From contig CABUOH010000042.1 in assembly GCA_902493085.1 (NCBI GenBank), positions 1 to 8,113 on the forward strand: a stretch of DNA of 8,113 bases, given 5' to 3'. Both the position numbers and the translations under genes were made by a program. Positions 1 through 5,679 of the stretch are shown piece by piece; position 1 is the first letter of the stretch, and every line of letters begins with the position of its first letter. The notes beneath the pieces were generated by a model. It ran no database searches, was not told the origin of the DNA, and was given only the letters and a program-made list of their open reading frames with translations. The DNA is from an uncultured Sutterella sp. (lineage in GTDB: Bacteria > Pseudomonadota > Gammaproteobacteria > Burkholderiales > Burkholderiaceae_F).

Positions 1-2313
1 TTTTTCAGCCTGTTTCAGCAACCAGTTGACGGCTTCTCCGAAGTTCTTGACGGGCTGATCGTCCTTTCCCCGGGCCACGCGAGCTCCGGCGCCTATGATG
101 CCGCGGAGCATCGCTGCGCTTTCCTGAAGTTTCCTGTAGTCAGCCGAGAATGTGAATTCGGGTGTGACGCTCGTCGTCTTGTAATTGCCGTGCCTGAGTC
201 GATGGACTTTGAGCAGGTGCTTCTCATCCTCTTCGTCATAGATGGCCTCTACCTTGACGTTGGGATCGCGGAGCTCTTTCTGGAGCGCTTCGGCCGTATG
301 CTGCGAGGTGAATTCATTCTCAAGGTTGATGTCTACGCCGGCGGCGATGGCTACGAGCACGGATTTGTCAATCACTCCCTGCAGTCGAGCGATGACGTCG
401 CTCGACTGCAGGTATTCGTTGACAAGCATTTCGAGCTCGGAGCCGCGTATGGGCGTGTCGGCATCAAAAGCGGCTTTGGTGCGGTAGAGACGCGCGTCTT
501 CCATGGCGATTTTGAGCAGATAGTCGCTCATTTCGCGTTCGTCCTTGAGGAACACGCCCTTGTCCGCCTGATTTTTCTTGACTTTGTAGAGCGGAGGCTG
601 GGCGATGTAGACATGGCCGTTCTCGATGAGTTGCGGCATCTGGCGGTAGAAGAGCGTCAGAAGAAGCGTTCGGATGTGCGCACCGTCCACGTCGGCATCG
701 GTCATGATGATGATGCGGTGATAGCGCAGTCGTGAGATGTCGAAGTCCTTGCCGATGTTTGTGCCTAGGGCCAGCGTCAGCATGCGGATCTGCTCAGAGT
801 CCAGGAGCTTGTCCTGAGACGCCTTCTCCACGTTGAGCACCTTGCCGCGCAGCGGAAGAATCGCTTGGAACTTGGAGTCTCGACCCTGCTTGGCCGAGCC
901 GCCTGCTGAGTCGCCCTCCACCAGAAAGAGTTCGCTGTTGGCCGGATTCTTTTCACGGCAGTCGGCAAGCTTTCCGGGCAGTCCGCCTCCGGAAAAACTC
1001 TTGCGTGAAATGTCACGGGCCTTTCGGGCCGCCTCGCGTGCACGGGCAGCGGCAACGATCTTTTCGCAGATGATCTTGGCATCGGCAGGATTCTGCTCCA
1101 GGTAGAGTTCGAGCTCGCGGGTTACGACCTCTTCGACAGCCGGACGAACCTCGCTCGAGACGAGCTTGTCCTTGGTCTGAGAGCTGAACTTGGGCTGGGG
1201 CACCTTCACGGAGAGGACGCAGGTCAGACCTTCGCGCATGTCGTCGCCTTCCGGCTCAATATCCGCTTTCTTGCTGCCGCTCTTCTTACCGATTTCGTTG
1301 GCTGCGATGTAGTTTTTGAGAACTCGAGTCATGGCCGCGCGCAGACCGGTCACGTGCGTGCCGCCGTCACGTTGAGGAATGTTGTTCGTGTAGGCGGAGA
1401 GAACCTCGCTGTAGCCGTCCTGCCACTGCATGGCAATCTCAACTTCAATGGGAATGCCGTTTTCGTAGACTGTTTCCTTGGCGTGGAAGATCTTCGGATG
1501 AAGTACCGTGCGGCTCTGGTTCTTAAACTGAACGTAGGCGACGAGCCCCTTGTCCGTGAGCAGCTGCGCCTCATGCGCCGTGCGCTGATCCTTGAGCTCG
1601 ATCAGAACGCCGGAGTTGAGGAACGAAAGCTCGCGCAGGCGCGAGAGTAGGGTGTCATAGTTGAATTCCGTGATTTGCTCGAAGATCTGAGTGTCGGGCA
1701 GGAAGTGCACTTCCGTGCCTCGGCGGCTCGTTGGACCGAGAAGCTTCATCGGCGAGATGAGGACGTCTTCGCCGGTAGCCGGATTCTTGGCTGTTTCGGA
1801 GAGGCGGTTTTTCACCTTGCCGCGCTCAAATTCGAGAAGACGGGCTTCGCCGTCTCGACGCACAATGAGACGCAGCCAGGTTGAGAGTGCGTTGACGCAG
1901 GAGACGCCGACGCCGTGCAGTCCGCCGGAGATCTTGTAGCCGTTGTTGTCGAACTTCCCGCCTGCATGCAGTTCCGTCAGAGCGATTTCGGCAGCGCTGC
2001 GCTTGGGCTTGTGCTTGTCGTCCCACTTGATTGAAGAGGGAATGCCGCGTCCGTCGTCTACGACGGAAATCGAGTTGTCCGTGTGAATGGTGACCTGAAT
2101 TTTTGTGGCGTAGCCTGCAAGTGCTTCGTCGATCGAGTTGTCTACAACTTCGTAAACCAGATGATGAAGCCCGGAGCCGTCGGCGGTATCCCCGATGTAC
2201 ATGCCCGGACGCTTGCGAACGGCCTCCAGGCCCTCCAGAATCTGGATGCTGTGCTCGTCGTAGGTGGAGTCAGTGGTCGGATGCTGATCGCTGTTCGTGT
2301 CCATTTCGGTCAT
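1..2313 (-). CDS. gyrB: DNA gyrase subunit B, 3' end cut by the window edge
   Basis: GyrB is the ATPase subunit of the A2B2 gyrase, which introduces negative supercoils in the cytoplasm. The frame is open for 771 codons and leaves the window without a stop. The GHKL ATPase domain is at the N-terminus: E55 and D58-N59 in VYEVVDNSIDE, DDGRGIP at 86-92, and GGLHGVG at 130-136. The TOPRIM domain shows EGDSAGGSA at 466-474, PLRGKVLNVEKA soon after, and the metal-binding aspartates D539, D541 and D543 in MTDADVDGAHI. From about residue 570 to the edge lies the insertion found in Gram-negative GyrB. The final RYKGLGEMN-type segment is not reached, so by comparison with the family (E. coli 804 aa) some 60-70 residues are missing. 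The start at 2313 has GAAGGA eight bases upstream (2322-2327). A second ATG at 2304 is a weaker choice. It lies downstream of dnaN and is probably co-transcribed with it. Confidence 0.98.
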   Translation of the reverse strand, partial: MTEMDTNSDQHPTTDSTYDEHSIQILEGLEAVRKRPGMYIGDTADGSGLHHLVYEVVDNSIDEALAGYATKIQVTIHTDNSISVVDDGRGIPSSIKWDDKHKPKRSAAEIALTELHAGGKFDNNGYKISGGLHGVGVSCVNALSTWLRLIVRRDGEARLLEFERGKVKNRLSETAKNPATGEDVLISPMKLLGPTSRRGTEVHFLPDTQIFEQITEFNYDTLLSRLRELSFLNSGVLIELKDQRTAHEAQLLTDKGLVAYVQFKNQSRTVLHPKIFHAKETVYENGIPIEVEIAMQWQDGYSEVLSAYTNNIPQRDGGTHVTGLRAAMTRVLKNYIAANEIGKKSGSKKADIEPEGDDMREGLTCVLSVKVPQPKFSSQTKDKLVSSEVRPAVEEVVTRELELYLEQNPADAKIICEKIVAAARAREAARKARDISRKSFSGGGLPGKLADCREKNPANSELFLVEGDSAGGSAKQGRDSKFQAILPLRGKVLNVEKASQDKLLDSEQIRMLTLALGTNIGKDFDISRLRYHRIIIMTDADVDGAHIRTLLLTLFYRQMPQLIENGHVYIAQPPLYKVKKNQADKGVFLKDEREMSDYLLKIAMEDARLYRTKAAFDADTPIRGSELEMLVNEYLQSSDVIARLQGVIDKSVLVAIAAGVDINLENEFTSQHTAEALQKELRDPNVKVEAIYDEEDEKHLLKVHRLRHGNYKTTSVTPEFTFSADYRKLQESAAMLRGIIGAGARVARGKDDQPVKNFGEAVNWLLKQAEK
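378..412. repeat. Perfect 15-bp inverted repeat inside gyrB
   Basis: The arm CCTGCAGTCGAGCGA (378-392) is followed by a five-base loop TGACG and then by its exact reverse complement (398-412). The repeat lies in the GyrB insertion region and encodes residues LQSSDVIARLQ on the minus strand, without breaking the frame. The transcript could form a very stable hairpin. Its function is unknown, and it could result from codon choice. Confidence 0.85.
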
Positions 2314-2321
2314 TGAATAAA

Positions 2322-2327
2322 TCCTTC
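2322..2327 (-). promoter_or_regulatory. Ribosome binding site of gyrB
   Basis: Read on the minus strand, GAAGGA lies eight bases before the ATG at 2313. This supports that start over the in-frame ATG at 2304. It begins only about two bases after a hairpin (2329-2353), so the structure could affect ribosome access. Confidence 0.7.
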
Positions 2328-2328
2328 G

Positions 2329-2353
2329 GCAGACTGGCCGGAGGCCGGTCTGC
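2329..2353 (-). promoter_or_regulatory. Hairpin in the dnaN-gyrB gap
   Basis: The arms are 2329-2339 and 2343-2353 (GCAGACTGGCC against GGCCGGTCTGC), an 11-bp stem with one G-T wobble and a GGA loop. No T-run follows on the minus strand, so it does not look like an intrinsic terminator. It sits between the dnaN stop and the gyrB ribosome binding site, where it could act as an mRNA processing or stability element. The rest of this 101-bp gap shows nothing recognisable. Confidence 0.6.
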
Positions 2354-2414
2354 AGTAAGCGGTATGCAGGCAACGGTGAGTGCCGGCTTGTGTTCTTGTC
2401 GTGTGTTCCAGCGG

Positions 2415-3527
2415 TCAGATGCGCATCGGCATTACGACGTAGCGGAAGCGATCCTGCGACTCGGGCATCGTGATCAGCACGCTGCCCGAGGCGGTGGAGA
2501 AGTTGAAGCGGACGGTCTTGTTCTTGAGGATGCCGAGCACTTCAAGGAGGTAGGTGATGTTGAAGCCCATGTCGAGTTCGTCATGCGTCCAAGGCACATC
2601 GAAATGCTCGAGAGCTTCTTCATGGTCGTTGTTCACGCTTTGAATCTTCAGGCCTTCTCCGTTGAGAATCCAACGGATGCCGTGGAACTTCTCGTTCGTC
2701 ATGATGCCGACGCGGCGAAGGGCGTTGGCGATGGCCTCACGCTCAAGCTCAAGTGCGTTGGGATTCGTATCCTGAGACGGCAGCACGCGCTTGTAGTCGG
2801 GAAAGCGCCCCTCAATCAGCTTGCTCATGAAGGTGATGTTGCCGAAAGAGAAGCAGACCTGAAGATCCGTGAACTGAATGCGGACGGGCGTGTCGTCTTC
2901 GGGCAGGAGGCGGATGAGCTCGCGAACGGTCTTGCGAGGGATGATGGCCTGCATCGGCGTGTTTTCGTCATCAACGTCAACTTCGCAGCAGGCTAGGCGA
3001 TGCGTGTCGGTGGCAACGGTGCGCAGCTTTTTGTCTTCAACAACGAAAAGCACGCCGTTGAGGTAGTAGCGAACGTCCTGACTTGCCATGGCAAAGGCGG
3101 TCATCGTGAGCAGGTATCGCAACGTGCGCGACGGGATGATAATCGTTGTTTCCCATTGGCCCTCCTTGAGGACCGGGTATTCGCTGGCCGACAGCGTCTG
3201 GAGCTGAAACTTGCCATTGTTGCTGCTGATCGTGAGGCCGCGTTCGTCGAGGTCGAAGTCCACTTCGTTGGAGGCGGGGAGCGCCGTAAGAATGCTTGCA
3301 AGCTTGGCTGCGTTGACCGTGAAGCGCGTGTCAACGCCTGCCACGCCGACCGGGGCTTCCGTGCTGATCTGGATGTCCAAGTCGGTGGCGGAGAATCTCA
3401 CGCTCTCGCCGTTCTGTTCGATCAGGATGTTGCTCAGAATCGGCAACGTCTGGCGTTTTTCAACAATGCCTTCGACGATCTTGACGGGTTTGAGCAGGGG
3501 TTCGCAGACGCTCTGGATGTTCTTCAT
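2415..3527 (-). CDS. dnaN: DNA polymerase III beta subunit (sliding clamp)
   Basis: This protein forms the ring-shaped homodimer that tethers DNA polymerase III to the template; other repair and replication proteins bind the same clamp. The protein has 370 residues (E. coli 366), enough for the three repeated clamp domains of about 120 residues each. The N-terminus has the conserved TLPILSNIL segment with R25 just before it, where family members place a DNA-contacting arginine. The C-terminus ends YVVMPMRI, and the final MPM is part of the pocket that binds clamp-binding peptides. The start at 3527 is the only good ATG, but I see no convincing Shine-Dalgarno sequence before it. Translation may therefore depend on coupling from dnaA, which ends 49 bases upstream. 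No recF follows; gyrB comes next. Confidence 0.98.
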   Translation of the reverse strand: MKNIQSVCEPLLKPVKIVEGIVEKRQTLPILSNILIEQNGESVRFSATDLDIQISTEAPVGVAGVDTRFTVNAAKLASILTALPASNEVDFDLDERGLTISSNNGKFQLQTLSASEYPVLKEGQWETTIIIPSRTLRYLLTMTAFAMASQDVRYYLNGVLFVVEDKKLRTVATDTHRLACCEVDVDDENTPMQAIIPRKTVRELIRLLPEDDTPVRIQFTDLQVCFSFGNITFMSKLIEGRFPDYKRVLPSQDTNPNALELEREAIANALRRVGIMTNEKFHGIRWILNGEGLKIQSVNNDHEEALEHFDVPWTHDELDMGFNITYLLEVLGILKNKTVRFNFSTASGSVLITMPESQDRFRYVVMPMRI

Positions 3528-3550
3528 AACAAATACTGGGTGAAAAATTC

Positions 3551-3567
3551 AAAAAAACGGGTTCCGT
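3551..3567 (-). promoter_or_regulatory. Short hairpin with T-run between dnaA and dnaN
   Basis: On the minus strand, ACGG-AAC-CCGT (3567-3557) is followed directly by a run of seven T residues that includes the last T of the stem. The stem is only 4 bp, too weak for a normal intrinsic terminator. Together with the T-run it could cause pausing or partial termination between dnaA and dnaN, letting the two genes be expressed at different levels. Confidence 0.35.
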
Positions 3568-3576
3568 CCGTGATTG

Positions 3577-4938
3577 TCAGCCCTTGATCATCTGCTCGAG
3601 CACGTGGATCTCGTGATTGAGTTCGGCGTTGCCTTGGCGTTCCTGGGTGATCTTGCGCACGGCGTGCATGACGGTCGTGTGGTCTCGGCCGCCGAAATTG
3701 GCGCCGATTTCAGGGAGACTGTGCTGAGTCAGTTCCTTGGTGAGGTACATGGCGATCTGGCGGGGTCGGGCGATGTTTGCCGGACGACGCTTCGAATGCA
3801 TCTCCGCAACCTTGATGTTGTAGTAGTCGGCAACGGTTTTCTGAATGCTTTCGATTGTGATCAGGTTGTTGTTGACCGAGAACTGATCTCGAAGGACATG
3901 CTTGGCGATGTCGATCGTGATTTCCTTGGCGGCCGACGGCTGAAACTGCTGGTAAGCGATGACCTGCTGAAGGGCGCCCTCGAGTTCTCGGACATTGGAC
4001 TTCAGGCGCTTGGCGATGAACATGGCGACTTCTTCAGGGAGTGCGGCGCCGAGCGCCCTGGCCTTGTTGAGCAGAATGGCGATGCGCATTTCGAGTTCAG
4101 GTGGCTCAATGGCGACGGACAGGCCCTGAGAGAAGCGCGAGATGAGGCGTTGCTCGATGTCTTTGAGGTTGCGCGTGTACGTGTCGGCCGTGAGCACCAC
4201 CTGCTTGTTGTGCGGTACGAGAGCTTCAAAGGCGCGATAGAACTGAGCTTGCGAGCCTTTGGCGCCTGAAAACGACTGAACGTCGTCAATGAGGAGCAGG
4301 TCAAGGTTGCGGTAGCGCTCGTCGAACATCTGAAGTGCCTTGCGAGAGCTCGAAGAGTCGCGCGTGGCGGTTGTGTACTCGCTGATGAAGTCCTGAGCGG
4401 AAATGCATCGTACGCGGGCCTTGGGATGGAGGTCGAGATAGCGATGTCCGATGGCCTGCATCAGATGAGTCTTGCCAAGCCCGACCCCGCCGTAAATGTA
4501 GAGCGGGTTGTACTGCATGCCCATGGTGGTGGCCACGTGCTCAGCGGCGGCAACAGCAAGCTGATTGGCGTTGCCGTTGACGTAGTTTTCGAAAGTGAGC
4601 CCGGGAAGAAGCCCCGTTTCCTCACGGCGCCTTTCAATGTCTTCCAGGGTCGGCCCTTTGGGTTGGGCGAGGGGCGGGACGTCGCCCGCACCGGTGCCCG
4701 CGGCCTGCAGGGTGACCTTCACCTGAGTACCGTGAAGATGCACGGCCACATCCTGGATGGTTTTCAGATAAGTCGCGCGGATCGTCTGCACCTTGCTTGC
4801 AGGAGCCTCGATGATCATGTCGCCGCGGTCGCTGTCCCAATGCACCAACTCAATCGGCTCAAACCAATTGGTGATGATCATAGGGGGGAGCTTCATTGCT
4901 TTGATCTGTGCGAGACAGTCTTGCCAGAAGTTGTTCAT
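3577..4938 (-). CDS. dnaA: Chromosomal replication initiator protein
   Basis: DnaA binds DnaA boxes in oriC as an ATP-dependent filament, melts the adjacent AT-rich DNA and recruits the helicase. The product is 453 aa (E. coli 467). Domain I is residues 1 to about 75, starting MNNFWQDCLAQIK. A short linker follows. The AAA+ domain has Walker A GGVGLGKT at 150-157, Walker B LLLIDD at 214-219, a candidate arginine finger at R268 in LISRF, and sensor 2 R317 in SNVRELEGAL. The C-terminal DNA-binding domain carries the signature GGRDHTTVMHA at 416-426. The frame stays open 69 codons further upstream, through the DnaA boxes, but family alignment supports the ATG at 4938. The ribosome binding site is weak (AGG at 4945-4947). 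The closeness of the boxes suggests autoregulation. Confidence 0.98.
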   Translation of the reverse strand: MNNFWQDCLAQIKAMKLPPMIITNWFEPIELVHWDSDRGDMIIEAPASKVQTIRATYLKTIQDVAVHLHGTQVKVTLQAAGTGAGDVPPLAQPKGPTLEDIERRREETGLLPGLTFENYVNGNANQLAVAAAEHVATTMGMQYNPLYIYGGVGLGKTHLMQAIGHRYLDLHPKARVRCISAQDFISEYTTATRDSSSSRKALQMFDERYRNLDLLLIDDVQSFSGAKGSQAQFYRAFEALVPHNKQVVLTADTYTRNLKDIEQRLISRFSQGLSVAIEPPELEMRIAILLNKARALGAALPEEVAMFIAKRLKSNVRELEGALQQVIAYQQFQPSAAKEITIDIAKHVLRDQFSVNNNLITIESIQKTVADYYNIKVAEMHSKRRPANIARPRQIAMYLTKELTQHSLPEIGANFGGRDHTTVMHAVRKITQERQGNAELNHEIHVLEQMIKG

Positions 4939-4963
4939 GACGGACCTAGATGTAGATTGAAGG

Positions 4964-4999
4964 CTTGCCGGTACGGCCTGCTGAGCAGGGCGGGGCAAG
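4964..4999 (-). promoter_or_regulatory. Nested hairpin in the dnaA leader
   Basis: The outer arms CTTGCC (4964-4969) and GGCAAG (4994-4999) enclose an inner stem CCTGC-TGA-GCAGG (4977-4989). It lies between the candidate dnaA -10 element and the dnaA start, so it would be in the 5' leader of the dnaA mRNA. No T-run follows it. A role in translation or mRNA stability is possible but unproven. Confidence 0.4.
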
Positions 5000-5009
5000 G
5001 AAGGTGAAT

Positions 5010-5020
5010 GTATTATTTTA
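5010..5020 (-). promoter_or_regulatory. Candidate dnaA promoter (-10 region)
   Basis: Read on the minus strand, TAAAATAATAC contains TAAAAT, a five-of-six match to the sigma-70 -10 hexamer, about 75 bases before the dnaA start. No good -35 element stands 16-18 bp upstream; that position falls on the DnaA box at 5032-5040. A promoter overlapped by DnaA boxes would fit negative autoregulation of dnaA. The same AT-rich bases could serve as part of the unwinding element. Confidence 0.4.
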
Positions 5021-5031
5021 GCCCATTTGCC

Positions 5032-5040
5032 CGTGGATAA
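5032..5040 (-). promoter_or_regulatory. DnaA box (TTATCCACG)
   Basis: Eight of nine bases match the consensus TTATCCACA on the minus strand. It is the box closest to dnaA and lies just upstream of the candidate dnaA -10 element. Confidence 0.75.
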
Positions 5041-5047
5041 CTGTGCT

Positions 5048-5056
5048 TGAGGATAA
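5048..5056 (-). promoter_or_regulatory. Weaker DnaA box (TTATCCTCA)
   Basis: Eight of nine bases match the consensus on the minus strand, but the mismatch is in the CACA part. It faces the perfect box at 5058-5066 with one base between them, giving a near-palindrome of 19 bp. Confidence 0.5.
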
Positions 5057-5057
5057 C

Positions 5058-5066
5058 TTATCCACA
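5058..5066 (+). promoter_or_regulatory. Perfect DnaA box (TTATCCACA)
   Basis: Exact match to the consensus on the plus strand. It forms an inverted pair with the perfect box at 5073-5081, separated by six bases. Confidence 0.92.
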
Positions 5067-5072
5067 AAATGG

Positions 5073-5081
5073 TGTGGATAA
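5073..5081 (-). promoter_or_regulatory. Perfect DnaA box (TTATCCACA)
   Basis: Exact match to the consensus on the minus strand. An AT-rich stretch (5081-5100) adjoins it on the right and is a candidate unwinding site. Confidence 0.92.
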
Positions 5082-5094
5082 ATTTTTCATTGAA

Positions 5095-5107
5095 TATCAA
5101 CGCATTA
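5095..5107 (+). promoter_or_regulatory. Candidate IHF binding site
   Basis: TATCAACGCATTA matches the IHF consensus WATCAANNNNTTR at every defined position. It lies 13 bp from the last DnaA box. IHF bends DNA at several known bacterial origins and helps DnaA open the duplex; a similar role here is inference. Confidence 0.55.
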
Positions 5108-5256
5108 GGTTTTGCGGGAAAAGACATCGGAAAAGATTTACACAAGCCGATGTGGTGCAGCGGGCCTAGACCCCCAGATGTTGTGTTTCGAGAGGCTTTT
5201 CTTGAGGAGCTTCAGAGCGAACGTCGTGACGGGGCGCGATTTTTTGTGGTTTTTGT

Positions 5257-5286
5257 TTGACAAATCCACCTTCTTTGAGTTCTAAT
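5257..5286 (+). promoter_or_regulatory. Candidate promoter P1 of the rpmH operon
   Basis: A perfect -35 TTGACA (5257-5262) is followed after 18 bp by TCTAAT (5281-5286), five of six matches to TATAAT. A T-rich tract immediately upstream (5241-5256, with TTTTTGT twice) resembles an UP element. Transcription would begin near 5293, giving a leader of about 210 bases before rpmH. Confidence 0.65.
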
Positions 5287-5320
5287 ATCAGACTTTTCGT
5301 AACTCGGCAATCTCGATGAT

Positions 5321-5356
5321 TGCGGGGCTGCCGGCGGTACTGCGGGCGGCATCGCA
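5321..5356 (+). promoter_or_regulatory. GC-rich hairpin in the long rpmH leader
   Basis: TGCG (5321-5324) can pair with CGCA (5353-5356), and GCTGCC (5327-5332) with GGCGGC (5345-5350, one G-T wobble). The loop is 12 bases. There is no T-run, so it is not an intrinsic terminator. It would lie in transcripts from P1 only. Any regulatory role is unknown. Confidence 0.3.
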
Positions 5357-5412
5357 CAGAACAAAAGCGCCGGCTTGCGAAGACCTATTTGGCTAGCCCG
5401 TTTCCAGAACGA

Positions 5413-5441
5413 TTGACATGGGACTGTGTGGCTGGCATACC
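5413..5441 (+). promoter_or_regulatory. Candidate promoter P2 of the rpmH operon
   Basis: A second perfect TTGACA (5413-5418) is followed after 17 bp by CATACC (5436-5441), which matches only the central ATA of the -10 consensus but is preceded by an extended -10 TG at 5433-5434. Transcription would start near 5448, with a leader of about 58 bases. Confidence 0.45.
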
Positions 5442-5494
5442 CCTGTTGTTTTCTCCTCGTGCTGCACCGACGTGCGCCGAGGTTCATGCCTATC

Positions 5495-5499
5495 GAGGA
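5495..5499 (+). promoter_or_regulatory. Ribosome binding site of rpmH
   Basis: GAGGA lies six bases before the ATG at 5506. It is the strongest Shine-Dalgarno sequence in the window, as expected for an abundant ribosomal protein, and it fixes the short 46-residue start. Confidence 0.85.
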
Positions 5500-5505
5500 A
5501 TAATC

Positions 5506-5646
5506 ATGGCTACCAAACGTACCTATCAGCCTTCCAAGGTCAAGCGTGCTCGTACGCACGGCTTCCTGGTTCGCAGCCGCACGAAGGGCGGTCGTCGCGT
5601 TCTCGCTCGCCGTCGCGCTAAGGGCCGTCACACCCTGGCTCTCTAA
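5506..5646 (+). CDS. rpmH: 50S ribosomal protein L34
   Basis: L34 is a small, basic protein of the large ribosomal subunit. The product is 46 aa, normal for the family, and almost the whole sequence is the family signature: KRTYQPSK at 4-11, RARTHGFLVR at 14-23, then an Arg/Lys-rich tail with ARRRAKGR. The N-terminus reads MATKRTYQ, two residues longer than the usual MKRTYQ. The frame is open further upstream, but the Shine-Dalgarno site and family length choose the ATG at 5506. It is the first gene of the operon with rnpA, yidD and yidC, and two candidate promoters precede it. Confidence 0.98.
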   Translation: MATKRTYQPSKVKRARTHGFLVRSRTKGGRRVLARRRAKGRHTLAL

Positions 5647-5656
5647 TCGGCTCGTT

Positions 5657-5679
5657 CACGGCCGGTAACGATCGCCGTG
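5657..5679 (+). promoter_or_regulatory. Hairpin covering the rnpA start codon
   Basis: CACGGC (5657-5662) can pair exactly with GCCGTG (5674-5679), whose last three bases are the GTG start of rnpA. The loop is 11 bases. With no clear Shine-Dalgarno sequence and a GTG start, this would keep rnpA translation low compared with rpmH on the same mRNA. The regulatory role is inferred. Confidence 0.4.

Larger units (their letters stand above)
4939..5505. other. oriC: Probable replication origin (oriC) in the dnaA-rpmH gap
   Basis: This 567-bp stretch holds no credible gene. It separates dnaA-dnaN-gyrB from the divergent rpmH-rnpA-yidD-yidC operon, an arrangement in which oriC is commonly found. It contains a 50-bp cluster of four DnaA boxes (5032-5081), an IHF-type site (5095-5107), AT-rich DNA at 5011-5020 and 5081-5100, and T-rich DNA at 5240-5258. 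The part between 5108 and 5240 shows only degenerate box-like words (6 of 9 matches or fewer). No GATC occurs anywhere in the gap. Origin function is inferred from these signals. Confidence 0.88.

Noticed and set aside
2103..2996. Open frame of 297 codons on the plus strand across the gyrB start and dnaN
   Set aside because: Antisense to gyrB and dnaN, no recognisable motif, and no ribosome binding site that I could support.
5136..5144. ATTTACACA as a further DnaA box
   Set aside because: Only six of nine bases match the consensus, as do similar words near 5242-5250 and 5263-5271; this level is expected by chance.
4939..5145. In-frame 69-codon N-terminal extension of dnaA
   Set aside because: It would translate through the DnaA boxes and the candidate promoter. 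Domain I of DnaA aligns from MNNFWQ at 4938, and the extension resembles no family member.
5320..5505. In-frame N-terminal extension of rpmH
   Set aside because: L34 is always very short, and the strong Shine-Dalgarno sequence at 5495-5499 fixes the start at 5506.
5212..5631. Open frame of 139 codons on the minus strand over the origin gap and rpmH
   Set aside because: It overlaps rpmH antisense and the rpmH promoters, and has no recognisable protein features.
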